In this document: piece after piece, positions 17,699 through 27,706 of the stretch
How positions within the stretch are numbered: position 1 is the stretch's first letter
How the letters are laid out: each line of letters opens with the position of its first letter
Assembly (NCBI RefSeq): GCF_935825525.1
Contig: NZ_CAKXZT010000136.1
Span: 80,958-144,957, forward strand
Origin: Mesorhizobium escarrei
GTDB lineage: Bacteria; Pseudomonadota; Alphaproteobacteria; Rhizobiales; Rhizobiaceae
Direction of reading: 5' to 3'
Length of the DNA: 64,000 nt
Translations under genes and position numbers: made by a program
The notes under the pieces: generated by a model
Told to the model about the DNA's origin: nothing
The model's input: only the letters and a program-made list of their open reading frames with translations
Database searches by the model: none

Positions 17699-18088
17699 TC
17701 AAAGCAGCGCCGTCAGCACGTAAGGCGACGGCACTTCGCGAGCTGTGTTTTGCGTGAAGAAGGAGGCTGCCAACAGCGCGAGGCCTACGGCCGCCGGGAG
17801 AGCACCGCCGGGCTTGCGGACCCCGACGTGGGCCAAGCCGGACAGCAGCAGGTGATAGAACATCCCGGCGTAGGCGAGATCGCTGAGCGCAACGCTGAAG
17901 CGTGACAAGATGGCCGCCGCGCCCAGAACCTTCACGGCGATCATGACCGGCACAAGGTAGGCGGGATAGCCGAGGTCGGCGAGCGCCTGACGAACCCAGG
18001 CGCCCTTGGTCACGTACGCAATTGCGGAACTCAGATACAGCAGACTGAGAAGTGCCGTGCTGATCCAATATGTATAAGTTGCGGCCAT
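17699..18088 (-). CDS. DoxX-like membrane protein
   Basis: 129 residues with four hydrophobic helices. It matches the DoxX-like pattern: YWISTALLSLLYLSSAIAY, the LGYPAYLVPVMIAVKVLGAA motif after helix 1, and LAYAGMFYHLLLSGLAH. These small integral membrane proteins are often linked with redox stress; their biochemical role is unsettled. It is divergent from the HxlR-type regulator at 18241, a frequent arrangement in which the regulator controls the DoxX gene. GGAAG precedes the ATG by about five bases. Confidence 0.8.
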   Translation of the reverse strand: MAATYTYWISTALLSLLYLSSAIAYVTKGAWVRQALADLGYPAYLVPVMIAVKVLGAAAILSRFSVALSDLAYAGMFYHLLLSGLAHVGVRKPGGALPAAVGLALLAASFFTQNTAREVPSPYVLTALL

Positions 18089-18240
18089 GTGATCTTCCTA
18101 TTTGCCGCCCGGCAGCGACATCTCTTTCATCGACTTTCGCGCTTCCGGGTCGCAACTTCATACCTGCGCACCTGCAGCACAGATCGAAAATGTCGTCTAA
18201 GATTGATATTCGCAAGTAGGATGAATAACTTGCTGTTAGT

Positions 18241-18621
18241 ATGGAAGAACAGACTATGGCCGACAAAGAGATCAACATGCACGAGGAGATGCGGCGCGCA
18301 TTCGCGCTGTTCTCGGGCAAGTGGAAGCTGGAAATCATGTGGCTCCTCAATCAGCGAGTGTATCGCTTCGGTGAGCTGCGAAAAGCGATCCCGGGCATCA
18401 CCCAGCACATGCTGACGGCACAACTGCGCGAACTTGAAGCGGATGGGCTGGTCTCGCGCACCGTGTTCGCGGAAGTGCCGCCTCGCGTCGAGTATGCGAT
18501 CACGCCAAAGGCACGCGGGCTTGGCCCCACGATGGAAGCGCTCACCGACTGGTGGAACCAGTATGGAAAGAGCGTGCCGGCCAAGCCGGGCACGCGCGGC
18601 CGTAAAGCCAAAGGCGGCTGA
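18241..18621 (+). CDS. HxlR-family transcriptional regulator
   Basis: 126 residues from ATG 18241; ATG 18256 has a better ribosome-binding site (GGAAG, seven bases). The winged-helix core is clear: FALFSGKWKLEIMWLL, RFGELRKAIPGITQHMLTAQ, LEADGLVSRTVFAEVPPRVE, then LTDWWNQYG. HxlR regulators usually sense aldehydes, quinones or disulfide stress. No cysteine is present in this protein, so a thiol-based switch is unlikely. It is divergent from the DoxX-like gene and probably regulates it. It ends about 250 bases before the Wadjet operon. Confidence 0.88.
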   Translation: MEEQTMADKEINMHEEMRRAFALFSGKWKLEIMWLLNQRVYRFGELRKAIPGITQHMLTAQLRELEADGLVSRTVFAEVPPRVEYAITPKARGLGPTMEALTDWWNQYGKSVPAKPGTRGRKAKGG

Positions 18622-18655
18622 TTTCTTGGCTTCCCCAGTTTCTTGGCTTCCCCAG
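18622..18655. repeat. Tandem 17-bp repeat
   Basis: TTTCTTGGCTTCCCCAG occurs twice without spacing (18622-18638 and 18639-18655), immediately after the HxlR stop codon and upstream of the Wadjet operon. It could be a slippage duplication or a scar at the boundary of the defence operon. No inverted symmetry or terminator U-tract is evident. Confidence 0.8.
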
Positions 18656-18870
18656 ACAGCCGGTTTAGCAAACGAGCCGATGCGGCTACTGTCACAGGAT
18701 CGGTCCGACATTTGTTGGGCTGACCATCATCTGGCTTCTGACCGCTCTTCGTTTTCAGGCTGAGTGCACAGAAGCCCACAGGGATGTGCTCAACGGTCAA
18801 CGGCCGTCTTGACGGGGCGCAAGAACAAAGCGAAAACGCTCGAAGTGAGTCCGGGAGGCGGCGATTGCCC

Positions 18871-20391
18871 ATGCATATTGCGAATGACCCGGCGGACCTA
18901 TTCCGTCACGTGAGTGCCGAGAAGGCCGTGTTCTACCGCTGCATCATGGACGTCTTCGCGGCGGCCAAGCGGCAATACCGTTTGCAGCTGCGGCCCGACG
19001 AAGTGCTTGCCGATGCCCGATGGCCGAACAAGCCGCCGCGCATTGAGGACGTGAATACGGCGCTCACCCAGCTCACGGAATGGGGCAATCTCGAATCGCA
19101 CCCCGACACCGCGCGGGTTTCAAGCCTGAGCGACTTCTACCGTGCACGCTTCCTCTACCGGCTCTCGCAGGGCGGCGAGGCGGTGGAATCGGCCTTGGCG
19201 ACATTCGTACAGACTTTGCAGCGGCGCGCCGAGCTGCAAACCGTGGCGCTCGAGGACATAGCGAGCCGACTGCAGGCACTGCAGTCACTGGCGGAAGCAA
19301 CCCAACCCGACGTGGCCAAGATCCACGAAACACTGCGGGATCTTGTGCGCGTCTTCGAAGGTTTGGCCGAGAACGCGCAGGCGTTCATGGCCGGCGTCGC
19401 TCGCAGCATCGAGCTGCAGCAAGCCGAAGCAGGAGCGGTCGCAAACTACAAGAAGCGGCTAATCGACTATCTCGAACGCTTCATGGGCGATCTGGTACGC
19501 CGTTCCGACACCATCGCACGGCTCATCCTGGCGTTGGAGCCTGAGGTCGAGGCCCTGCTTCGACAGGTGGCCGAGCGCGAATCGCGGGACACGGCTCCAG
19601 GCGGCGCGCACGATCAGGCCGAGGCGCAGAGAGGCTATCTGCAAGCATGGCGAGAACGCTGGAAGGGTCTGCGCGGCTGGTTCCTCAGTACCGGCCATGA
19701 GCCGCCGCAAGCCGAACTGTTGCGGGCGCGGGCACGGTCGGCCATCCCGCAGCTTCTGTCCGCTATCGCTGCGCTGAATGAGCGGCGCAGCGGCCGCAGC
19801 GATCGCTCTGCCGACTTCCGCCTGCTCGCCGGCTGGTTTGCCGCTTGCGCAGACGACGGCGAGGCGCACCGACTTGCGCGGGCTGCCTTCGCTCTCAATC
19901 CGGCGCGGCATTTCTCGCTCAACGCCAGCGCGGACGCCGAGCTGCCGGCCAGCACCTCCTGGGCCGACGCCCCGCCGCTCAAGATTCACCCGCGTTTGCG
20001 CGAATATGGCGAAGCGGCCCCGCGCGGACCGCTGCCGCGCGTGCGCGACCGCGCCGAGGAGCGTGCGTTCCTGGCGCTTCAGCTCGCGGAGGAATCACAG
20101 CAAGTCGAAGCGGCGCGCAAGCGTCTCGCCACTAGCCGCCCGGCGCGGCTTTCGGATCTCGGGGAACTCGACAAGCACGCCTTCGGTCTGTTCCTGGGCC
20201 TGCTCGGGGAGACACTGGCCGAGCAAGCCGGGCCGGAGACGTCGGTGCAACGCCAGACCAGCGACGGCTTGCTGCACATCCACCTGAAGCCGCTTGCCCC
20301 CGACAGCCTCGCTACCATCGACACGCCACATGGCGTCTTTGCCGGGCGCGACCATCTGATCACCATCACCCCCTTGCAGGACGGTCGATGA
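18871..20391 (+). CDS. jetA: Wadjet JetA-like protein (DUF2397/TIGR02677)
   Basis: 506 residues from ATG 18871. TTG 18865 has better spacing (6 bases) from GGGAGG at 18853-18858 and may be the true start. The N-terminus DLFRHVSAEKAVFYRCIMDV followed by WPNKPPRIEDVNTALTQL, and SDFYRARFLYRLSQGGEAVE, resembles the DUF2397 proteins that act as kleisin-like subunits of Wadjet complexes. Long helical stretches follow. It is first of four genes with 4-bp overlaps. In Wadjet, JetABC is an SMC-type motor that extrudes plasmid DNA and JetD cuts it. Family assignment is from memory of the family pattern, not a search. Confidence 0.82.
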   Translation: MHIANDPADLFRHVSAEKAVFYRCIMDVFAAAKRQYRLQLRPDEVLADARWPNKPPRIEDVNTALTQLTEWGNLESHPDTARVSSLSDFYRARFLYRLSQGGEAVESALATFVQTLQRRAELQTVALEDIASRLQALQSLAEATQPDVAKIHETLRDLVRVFEGLAENAQAFMAGVARSIELQQAEAGAVANYKKRLIDYLERFMGDLVRRSDTIARLILALEPEVEALLRQVAERESRDTAPGGAHDQAEAQRGYLQAWRERWKGLRGWFLSTGHEPPQAELLRARARSAIPQLLSAIAALNERRSGRSDRSADFRLLAGWFAACADDGEAHRLARAAFALNPARHFSLNASADAELPASTSWADAPPLKIHPRLREYGEAAPRGPLPRVRDRAEERAFLALQLAEESQQVEAARKRLATSRPARLSDLGELDKHAFGLFLGLLGETLAEQAGPETSVQRQTSDGLLHIHLKPLAPDSLATIDTPHGVFAGRDHLITITPLQDGR

Positions 20392-21677
20392 AGGCGGCGA
20401 ACGGTTCCAACGGTGGTCGCGGCATTGGCCTGCTGCAGCAGCGCTTCCAGCGCGAGGAGTTTCGCGCCTGCGTGCGGGCCCTGCTGATGACGCCGTTGAT
20501 CGGCCCGGGGCATGAGGATTTCGCCGCCATACGCCGCCAGGCCGAAGCATTGCGCGAATGGTTTTCTCGCGAGACCGGCTGGATACTGCAGGTCGAGCGC
20601 GAGGGCGCGCGCCTCTACAAGCGGCCGGGAAATCTGACCGACGCCATGCGCGGCATTGCCGGCTACGATCGCCGGCGCTACGTGCTGCTTTGCCTCGCCT
20701 GCGCGGTGCTCGAACGCGCCGACCCGCAGATCACTTTGCGCCTGCTCGGCGAGAGGCTGCTGGAACTCGCCGCCGAGCCGACGCTCGACTTCACCTTCGC
20801 CCTCGAGGCGCAACACGAGCGGCGCGAACTCGTTTCGGTGTGCCGCACATTGCTGAGCCTCGGGGTGCTGCACCGCGTGGCCGGCGACGAGGAAACGTTC
20901 GTGCAGGCCGGAGGCGATCAGGCGGATGCGCTCTACGACGTGCAGCGCCGCATGCTGTCCGGCATGCTGGCGGCCGTGCGTGGCCCCTCCACCTGGACTG
21001 CGGAAGAGGCGCCGGCAACGCTCGAAGAGCGGCTGTGCGCGCTGGTCGGCGAACAAGTGGCGGACAGCGAGGAAGGTCGGCGCACGGCGCTGCGCCACCA
21101 GCTCGCACGCCGGCTTCTCGATGATCCGGTAGTCTATGTCGAGACGTTGGATCCGGAAGCCCGTGCGTACTTCCTCAACCAGCGCGGAGCGATGGCCGCC
21201 CGCCTGTGCGACGCTGCCGGCCTGGTGGCGGAACAGCGCGCAGAGGGGCTGGCGCTGGTCGACGAAGCCGGTCTGCTGACCGACGTGGCGATGCCTGCCG
21301 AAGGCACCGACGCCCATGTAACACTGCTTGTCGCCGAATATCTGGCCGCCGGGCAAAGGCAGCGGCGAGCCGATGGCGGCGACACGGCGCAGGCCTCCGC
21401 TCGGGATATCAATGAGCATGACATTGCCGGCTTCCTGCACGAGGCCAAGGCCCAGTACGGCCGTTACTGGCGTAAATCGGCGCGCGAGCCAGGCGCCGAA
21501 CGCGAACTCGCTGCCATCGCGATCGAGCGATTGGAAAAACTGCAGCTGGCGGTGCGGGAAGCCGGAGCCGTACATCCACTGCCGGCGCTGGCGCGCTTCG
21601 CGCTGGGCGAAGCCGAAATTCGCGAAACGCGCAAAGCGTCGGCAGCGGACGTCGGGTTTCGGTTCGAACCGACATGA
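20388..21677 (+). CDS. jetB: Wadjet JetB-like protein (DUF2398/TIGR02678)
   Basis: 429 residues, starting within the jetA stop (ATGA overlap). It looks like the DUF2398 family: LLQQRFQREEFRACVRALLM at the start, FAAIRRQAEALREWFSRETGW, RLYKRPGNL, RRRYVLLCLACAVLERADPQ, and the acidic winged-helix-like middle. In Wadjet complexes this subunit is the KITE-like partner that binds JetA and helps connect to the SMC-like ATPase. The ending overlaps jetC by four bases. No frameshift or premature stop is seen. Confidence 0.82.
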   Translation: MKAANGSNGGRGIGLLQQRFQREEFRACVRALLMTPLIGPGHEDFAAIRRQAEALREWFSRETGWILQVEREGARLYKRPGNLTDAMRGIAGYDRRRYVLLCLACAVLERADPQITLRLLGERLLELAAEPTLDFTFALEAQHERRELVSVCRTLLSLGVLHRVAGDEETFVQAGGDQADALYDVQRRMLSGMLAAVRGPSTWTAEEAPATLEERLCALVGEQVADSEEGRRTALRHQLARRLLDDPVVYVETLDPEARAYFLNQRGAMAARLCDAAGLVAEQRAEGLALVDEAGLLTDVAMPAEGTDAHVTLLVAEYLAAGQRQRRADGGDTAQASARDINEHDIAGFLHEAKAQYGRYWRKSAREPGAERELAAIAIERLEKLQLAVREAGAVHPLPALARFALGEAEIRETRKASAADVGFRFEPT

Positions 21678-24600
21678 ACGACCGCTTGGACCTGCTCGGC
21701 TTGACGCCGGAAAAACCGGCTTTGCCGATGCCCACTCGGCAGCGCTGGCAGCCTCTGCGCCTGGGCCTGGTGGAGCTCTTTCACTACGACAGCGAGGAAT
21801 TCTGGTTCCGCGACGGCCATCTGTTGCTGCGCGGCAATAACGGCACGGGCAAGTCCAAGGTTTTGTCGCTCACGCTGCCGCTGCTGTTCGACGCGCAGCT
21901 CAAGTCTTCGCGCGTCGAGCCCGACGGCGACGGCGGCAAGAAGATGGCCTGGAATCTGCTGATGAACAGCTACGACCGGCGCATCGGCTATGCGTGGATC
22001 GAGTTCGGTCGCGTTGCGGAAGACGGCAGGCCACGTTTTCTTTCGCTCGGCGCCGGCCTTTTTGCGACAGCAGCTCGGCCGCAGGTCGACAGTTGGTTCT
22101 TCCTGCTGGAAGACACCGACAACGCGCCGCGTATCAACCAGGATCTGTGGTTGACGAGTCCGCAGCAGGTAGTGCTGAACAAGGAGCGCCTGCGCGACGC
22201 AATCGATGGCCGTGGCCAGGTGTTCGACACCGCGGCCGGCTACCGTCGCGCCGTCGACGAGCGGCTGTTCCATCTGGGCACCAAGCGCTACGACGCGTTG
22301 ATGGACACGCTGATCCAGCTTCGCCAGCCGCAGCTTTCTAGAAAGCCGGACGAAACCGCGCTTTCGAATGCGCTGACCGAGGCCCTGCCGCCGCTAGCGC
22401 CCGAACTGCTCGGCGACGTTGCCGAAGCGCTCGGGCAGTTGGAGGAAGACCGCCGCCAGCTCGACGAATATCAAACACTGGCCAAGGCCGTCAGCCGTTT
22501 CGAGGAGCGTTATCGCGTCTACGCTGGCACGCAGACCCGCCGGCAGGCACGCTTGTTGCGCCAGGCCCAGACGGAGTTCGACAATGCCAGCCGCGCACGA
22601 GGTGAGGCCCAGGCTCGCTTCGACGAAACGCAAAGGCAGGAAGCGCTGGAGCGGACCGCTCATGATAGCGCCGAAATCGCGCTGGCGCGCGGGCGTGCGC
22701 GGCTCGACACCTTGCGCTCCGACCCGACGATGCAGGATGCCAACCGCCTCGAAAATGCCGAAAAGGAGAAGGCGGCGCGACTGCAAGCGATGCAGAGGGC
22801 GACATTGGCCGTCGAAGAGGCAGGCCGACGACTGGAGTTCAGCAGCGAAGAAACCGAACGCGCAACCCGGCGCGCGGAGCAGGCGGAACGCGCATTGGCC
22901 GATCTGCGCCGGGAAAGCGCTGTTCACGCCGATGCGGCGGGTATCGCCGGCCAGCACGACGGAAACCTCCTCGCCAAATTGGAGGCTTCCGCGCTGGCCT
23001 CACTGACACAGCATGCTTTCGATGGGGCCTGCGCCGAGCTTCGCAACCTCGTTGCCGGCCGGCGTGAACAGATCGCGTTGCTGCGTCGCCGCCACGGCGA
23101 GGTCGCTCAGGCCGAGGCCGCCTATATGCGGCGCCGCGAAATCCGGGATGAGCGGCAGGTCGAAGCCGAAGAGGCTGCCGAGCGTCGGACCCGAGCTGAC
23201 GCCGAGGTCGAACGACAAGGCCGGGACCTGGTGGAAAACTGGGACCGCCATTTCATCGGCCTGAAGCAATTGCAGATCGATCCCTACAGCAGGCCGGCGG
23301 CACTGACGGCCCTGGCGGAATGGACAGCGTCGCTGCAAGGCGACAACCCTGCCCGCCACCTTCTGCAATCGGCGTACCAGGGAGCCAGTCTGTCGCTGAC
23401 ACAGCGTCGCGTGGCGCTCGACGGCCAGCGACAGGCGCTGGAGATGGAATACGGACTCCTCGAAGGCGAACGGGGACGCCTCGAGGCCGGCGACGACATG
23501 GCGCCGCCCCTGCCCTACACGCGCGACGCCGCTGTCCGGGACACGCGTCAAGGTGCGCCGCTCTGGCAAGTGATCGATTTTCGCGGCGCAGTGGCTGCAC
23601 CGCAACGCGCCGGCCTTGAAGCCGCGCTTGAGGCAGCCGGGTTGCTCGACGCCTGGATATCGCCTGACGGACGCCTCCAGGCCGGCGACGGCGGCACCCT
23701 GCCTTACGACACCCAGCTGCTGGAACGGCAACAGCATTCTCCGTCGCTCGTCGACTGGCTGGAAGCCACCGTGCCTGCCGGCTGCGCCGTGCCGGCCAGT
23801 ATCGTCGAGCGGGTGCTGTCGGGCGTCGCCTCGGCGGATGAGGATCCGATCGATAGCGAGGCCTGGATCTCCACCGACGGCCGCTTCCGCCTCGGCGCGC
23901 TGTCCGGTGCGTGGGGCAAGCCGGAGGCGGTCTACATTGGCCACGCGGCCCGCGCCGCAGCCCGCGAGCGGCGGTTGGCCGAGATTGCTGGCCGCCTTGC
24001 GCAACTCTCCGATGAATTGACGGCCGTGCGGGCAAAAGCCGAGCAGCTCGGGCTGGATCGCGAACAGGCCGACGAGGAATGGCGCGTTGCGCCGTCCGAC
24101 GAGGTATTGCGGCGCGCTCATATGACCGCCAGCACCGCCGCCAACGCCGCGCGCCTGGCCAGCGAAAAACTGAACGAATCGGATACGCGCTGTCGCGAGG
24201 CCGAACAGGCGCTCAAGGCCTTGCGCGAACAGCTCGCCGCAGATGCCATGGACCTGCGCCTGCCGGCAACGCCCGACGCACTGCCCGCCGTCGAAGCGGC
24301 GCTGGATCATTACCGCGATGCACAGGTCCGGCTCGAGCAAGCAGCTCACGAGTTTTGCCTGGCACTGCCCGAGCAGCAACGGCAACGTGCCCGCCAGCGC
24401 GAGGCGCGCAGCGACGTGCAGCAGCGCGAAGAGGAACTCGTGGCTGCCCGCATTGAAACGGAAGACGCCACTGCCCGGCTCGAACTGCTGCGGGAAACGG
24501 TCGGCGCCAAGGTCGAGGAACTGCAGCGAAGGCTGACCGATGCCCGCCGCGCCGTCGAAACCGGCGAAGCCGAGCTGAAGCTCGCCGGCTATAGATTGCG

Positions 24601-25852
24601 CAAAGCGGGTGAGGCACGCGCGGTTGCCGGGCAACAGGCCGAGACGGCGAACGCCGTCGTTCAGGAACGCGGCGAAGCACGCGCCGAGGCGATCTCCAGA
24701 TTGCAGCAGTTTGCAGGCACCGGCCTGCTGTCTGCAGGGCTGCCGTATATCGAACTGCCTGACATCGGCAGCCCGTGGACGATCGACCCCGCTCTGACGC
24801 TGGCCAGACGCGCGGAACAGGAACTGTCGAACCTCAAGGATGACAACGAGGCGTGGGCGCGCGTCCAGCGGCAGATAGCCGAGGAACTGACCGAGTTGCA
24901 GCGCGCACTCGGCGCGCTGGGCCACCAGGCCCAGGCCGATCCCAGCGACTGGGGTTTCCGGGTGGATATCGTCTATCAAAACCGGCGCGAGCGGCCGGAC
25001 CGCCTCGCCATGCGGCTGGCCGAAGAGATCGCCCAGCGCGGCGAACTGCTCAGCGCCAACGAACGCGCCGTCCTGGAGAACCATCTGCAGGCCGAGATCG
25101 CGGCAGAGATCCAGCGCCTGTTGCAGGCTGCCGAACGCCAGGTCGATGCCATCAACGGCGAACTGCACAAGCGCCCGACCTCCACCGGCGTGCGCTATCG
25201 GCTGTTGTGGCAGCCGCTGTCCGAAGAGGAAGGCGCGCCGGTGGGCCTCGACGTGGCGCGCAAGCGCCTGCTCAACACCAGCGCGGACCTTTGGTCGGCA
25301 GACGACCGGCGCGTCGTCGGGGCGATGCTGCAGCAGCGCATCGCCGCCGAGCGGGAGCGCGCTGATGCCATCGGCGGAAAGGACAGCGGCGGCACCTTGC
25401 TCGACCAGCTCGCCCGCGCCCTCGATTATCGCCATTGGCACCGCTTCCGCGTCGAACGCTGGCAGGACGGCCATTGGCGCAAGCTATCCGGACCCGCTTC
25501 GAGCGGCGAGCGGGCGCTCGGCCTCACGGTGCCGCTCTTTGCCGCTGTCGCCAGCTTCTACAGCCAGAGCAGCTATGCCTTGGCCCCACGGCTGATGCTG
25601 CTCGACGAAGCCTTTGCCGGCATCGATGACGCAGCGCGAGCGCATTGCATGGCGCTGATCCGCGAGTTCGATCTGGACTTCGTCATCACCAGTGAGCGCG
25701 AGTGGGCCTGTTATGCCGAACTGCCGGGTGTCGCCATCTGCCAGTTGCAGCGGCGCGAAGGCATCGATGCCGTATTCGTCTCGCGATGGACTTGGGACGG
25801 ACGAGAGAAGAAGCCCGAGGCTGATCCCGATCGCAGATTTGCGCCGGCATGA
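21674..25852 (+). CDS. jetC: Wadjet JetC-like SMC ATPase (TIGR02680)
   Basis: 1392 residues. Walker A GNNGTGKS is at 54-61. Two long coiled-coil arms (about 250-580 and 780-1080, rich in EAER and QAE patterns) flank a globular hinge-like part at about 600-760. The ABC signature SSGERAL is at 1276-1282 and Walker B LMLLDEAFAGIDD at 1307-1319, with Asp1311 and Glu1312. This is the SbcC/SMC-like motor of the system, expected to bind and translocate DNA. All nucleotide-binding residues are intact, so the operon is probably functional. Its start overlaps jetB and its end overlaps jetD, each by four bases. Confidence 0.9.
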   Translation: MNDRLDLLGLTPEKPALPMPTRQRWQPLRLGLVELFHYDSEEFWFRDGHLLLRGNNGTGKSKVLSLTLPLLFDAQLKSSRVEPDGDGGKKMAWNLLMNSYDRRIGYAWIEFGRVAEDGRPRFLSLGAGLFATAARPQVDSWFFLLEDTDNAPRINQDLWLTSPQQVVLNKERLRDAIDGRGQVFDTAAGYRRAVDERLFHLGTKRYDALMDTLIQLRQPQLSRKPDETALSNALTEALPPLAPELLGDVAEALGQLEEDRRQLDEYQTLAKAVSRFEERYRVYAGTQTRRQARLLRQAQTEFDNASRARGEAQARFDETQRQEALERTAHDSAEIALARGRARLDTLRSDPTMQDANRLENAEKEKAARLQAMQRATLAVEEAGRRLEFSSEETERATRRAEQAERALADLRRESAVHADAAGIAGQHDGNLLAKLEASALASLTQHAFDGACAELRNLVAGRREQIALLRRRHGEVAQAEAAYMRRREIRDERQVEAEEAAERRTRADAEVERQGRDLVENWDRHFIGLKQLQIDPYSRPAALTALAEWTASLQGDNPARHLLQSAYQGASLSLTQRRVALDGQRQALEMEYGLLEGERGRLEAGDDMAPPLPYTRDAAVRDTRQGAPLWQVIDFRGAVAAPQRAGLEAALEAAGLLDAWISPDGRLQAGDGGTLPYDTQLLERQQHSPSLVDWLEATVPAGCAVPASIVERVLSGVASADEDPIDSEAWISTDGRFRLGALSGAWGKPEAVYIGHAARAAARERRLAEIAGRLAQLSDELTAVRAKAEQLGLDREQADEEWRVAPSDEVLRRAHMTASTAANAARLASEKLNESDTRCREAEQALKALREQLAADAMDLRLPATPDALPAVEAALDHYRDAQVRLEQAAHEFCLALPEQQRQRARQREARSDVQQREEELVAARIETEDATARLELLRETVGAKVEELQRRLTDARRAVETGEAELKLAGYRLRKAGEARAVAGQQAETANAVVQERGEARAEAISRLQQFAGTGLLSAGLPYIELPDIGSPWTIDPALTLARRAEQELSNLKDDNEAWARVQRQIAEELTELQRALGALGHQAQADPSDWGFRVDIVYQNRRERPDRLAMRLAEEIAQRGELLSANERAVLENHLQAEIAAEIQRLLQAAERQVDAINGELHKRPTSTGVRYRLLWQPLSEEEGAPVGLDVARKRLLNTSADLWSADDRRVVGAMLQQRIAAERERADAIGGKDSGGTLLDQLARALDYRHWHRFRVERWQDGHWRKLSGPASSGERALGLTVPLFAAVASFYSQSSYALAPRLMLLDEAFAGIDDAARAHCMALIREFDLDFVITSEREWACYAELPGVAICQLQRREGIDAVFVSRWTWDGREKKPEADPDRRFAPA

Positions 25853-27144
25853 GCGATCAAGTCGACCCGCGTCTTCAACGCCTGCTCGGTGGCGACCATC
25901 TTGCCTCGCTGCGCAAGCGGCTGCGCCAACGTTTCGAGCGCGCGCCGCTCGAAGGCGCCGTCGATCATATTCGCGTCGTCGGGCTCAGTGAAGAGGAGCA
26001 CGCGGCACTGGCGGCGCTGCTCGGCCGCCCGCAGCGCCGATCGAAGTCCCTGCAGATCGACGTGCGTCGCGTCGATGCCGACCTGCGGCGCGCCGGCATC
26101 GCCACATCGCTGTGCGAGGCGTTGGGAAGGCTTGACGGCTCCATCCTTCATCTCGCCGGAGCACGCCTTCGACAGCAAACATTGTGGTCGAGCGTAATGG
26201 ATGGTTGCAGCCATCCCGACCTGACCAGGCTGCTGCTGACGCCGGCAGGCATCGGCCTCGTCAAGCGGCTCGCTCGGCGGGATACGGTCGCGGCAGCGGA
26301 GCTTTGCCGGCGCGCCGAAGTGGTGCTGCGGCTCCTGCCGGCAAAAGGCATAACACGTTCGCAACTGGCGGCGGACGCGCTGGGCGATGCCCATGCGCTT
26401 GACAATGGCCGCGGCGCCGCGGCACTCGTGCTGGCGGTCCTGCGCCAGACCGCCAGGCCCGCTCCCGACGCCGCAGCTGCCGACGAAGATGGCGAGACGG
26501 TACAGGAACCGAGAGAGGACGTCGTTGCGGAACCGGCCGCCGGCGCGGAGCGGATACGCGAGACATGGGCCAGAGCAGGCGTTCTGGTCAACGAACTGGC
26601 ACGCCCGGCCCTCTTCCTGAACCTGCCGACAGACGCGACCGAAAGCGATCAGTTGCCCTTGGGAGAACCGGCCTATGCGTCGCTGCGATCGCTGCTGCGC
26701 TCGCCGCCCCGATGGGAGGTAGCCGGCCGCAACGTTTACGTCTGCGAAAATCCCAACCTGCTCGCCATTGCCGCGGACCGATGGGGGGCAGGCTGCGCGC
26801 CGCTTGTCTGTACCGACGGGATGCCGGCCGCCGCGCAACGATGCCTCCTGGCTCAACTCGCACTGGCGGGGGCGCGGCTTCGCTATCACGGCGATTTCGA
26901 CTGGCCCGGATTGCGTATCGGCAACCAGGTCATGCGAGAGCATGGTGCTGAGCCATGGCGCTTTGGCGCCGCGGACTATATTGCCGCCGTGCGGACGGCG
27001 CCGGGCCTGGCGCACCCGCTTGGAGGAAAGGTGGCCGAAGCGTCATGGGACGGAGCGCTGGCGCCCGCGATGCGTCAGCACCGCGTGGCCATCGCCGAAG
27101 AGGCCCTGGCCGCCTCGTTGTTGCCGGACCTCGACGATCGATGA
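25849..27144 (+). CDS. jetD: Wadjet JetD-like nuclease (DUF3323/DUF2399)
   Basis: 431 residues. The N-terminal half has the DUF3323 look (LRQRFERAPLEGAVDHIRVVG). The C-terminal half is a DUF2399 toprim-like domain: YVCENPNLLAIA with Glu300 and RYHGDFDWPGLRIGNQVM with Asp349 and Asp351. These acidic residues are the expected metal ligands of the nuclease that cleaves DNA looped by the SMC complex. The start overlaps jetC by four bases. Both acidic motifs being intact supports an active system. The next gene is an antitoxin 171 bases downstream. Confidence 0.85.
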   Translation: MSDQVDPRLQRLLGGDHLASLRKRLRQRFERAPLEGAVDHIRVVGLSEEEHAALAALLGRPQRRSKSLQIDVRRVDADLRRAGIATSLCEALGRLDGSILHLAGARLRQQTLWSSVMDGCSHPDLTRLLLTPAGIGLVKRLARRDTVAAAELCRRAEVVLRLLPAKGITRSQLAADALGDAHALDNGRGAAALVLAVLRQTARPAPDAAAADEDGETVQEPREDVVAEPAAGAERIRETWARAGVLVNELARPALFLNLPTDATESDQLPLGEPAYASLRSLLRSPPRWEVAGRNVYVCENPNLLAIAADRWGAGCAPLVCTDGMPAAAQRCLLAQLALAGARLRYHGDFDWPGLRIGNQVMREHGAEPWRFGAADYIAAVRTAPGLAHPLGGKVAEASWDGALAPAMRQHRVAIAEEALAASLLPDLDDR

Positions 27145-27225
27145 GGCTGCATTCTTCAAAGAAGGCCGCATTTTCAGCCCGACAGCAGCACTTCGGACAT
27201 GGCACGCTCGCAGACCAGGTCATAG

Positions 27226-27551
<326 letters not shown>

Positions 27552-27552
<1 letters not shown>

Positions 27553-27635
27553 TGCACTATCTCGACATGTCGCTGATCGTCGCCGCCCTTTCAAATGAAG
27601 CGATGACCAGGCAACGCGCCCGAGCGGACTGCTGA
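27552..27635 (+). pseudogene. Truncated PIN-domain (VapC) toxin
   Basis: ATG 27552 overlaps the antitoxin stop and begins MHYLDMSLIVAALSNEA, which matches the first strand and helix of PIN-domain toxins, with Asp5 at the first catalytic position. It then reads into TGA at 27633-27635 after only 27 residues. Downstream frames to 27700 show no PIN sequence, so the rest of the toxin is missing rather than frameshifted. The break point lies close to the end of the broken TetR gene. Confidence 0.7.
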
Positions 27636-27706
27636 GGAAGCGAGGCGCGGGAAGCCTACAGCACGACCAGCCAGGCAGCCCACCTTATCATCTGAGCACT
27701 CAGATA

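Noticed and set aside
20079-21575. Open frame of 498 codons on the minus strand
   Set aside because: Antisense to jetA and jetB; no family resemblance.
23000-25474. Very long open frame of 824 codons on the minus strand
   Set aside because: It lies antisense to jetC, whose ATPase motifs and coiled coils are intact. The frame is open because of GC-rich codon use.
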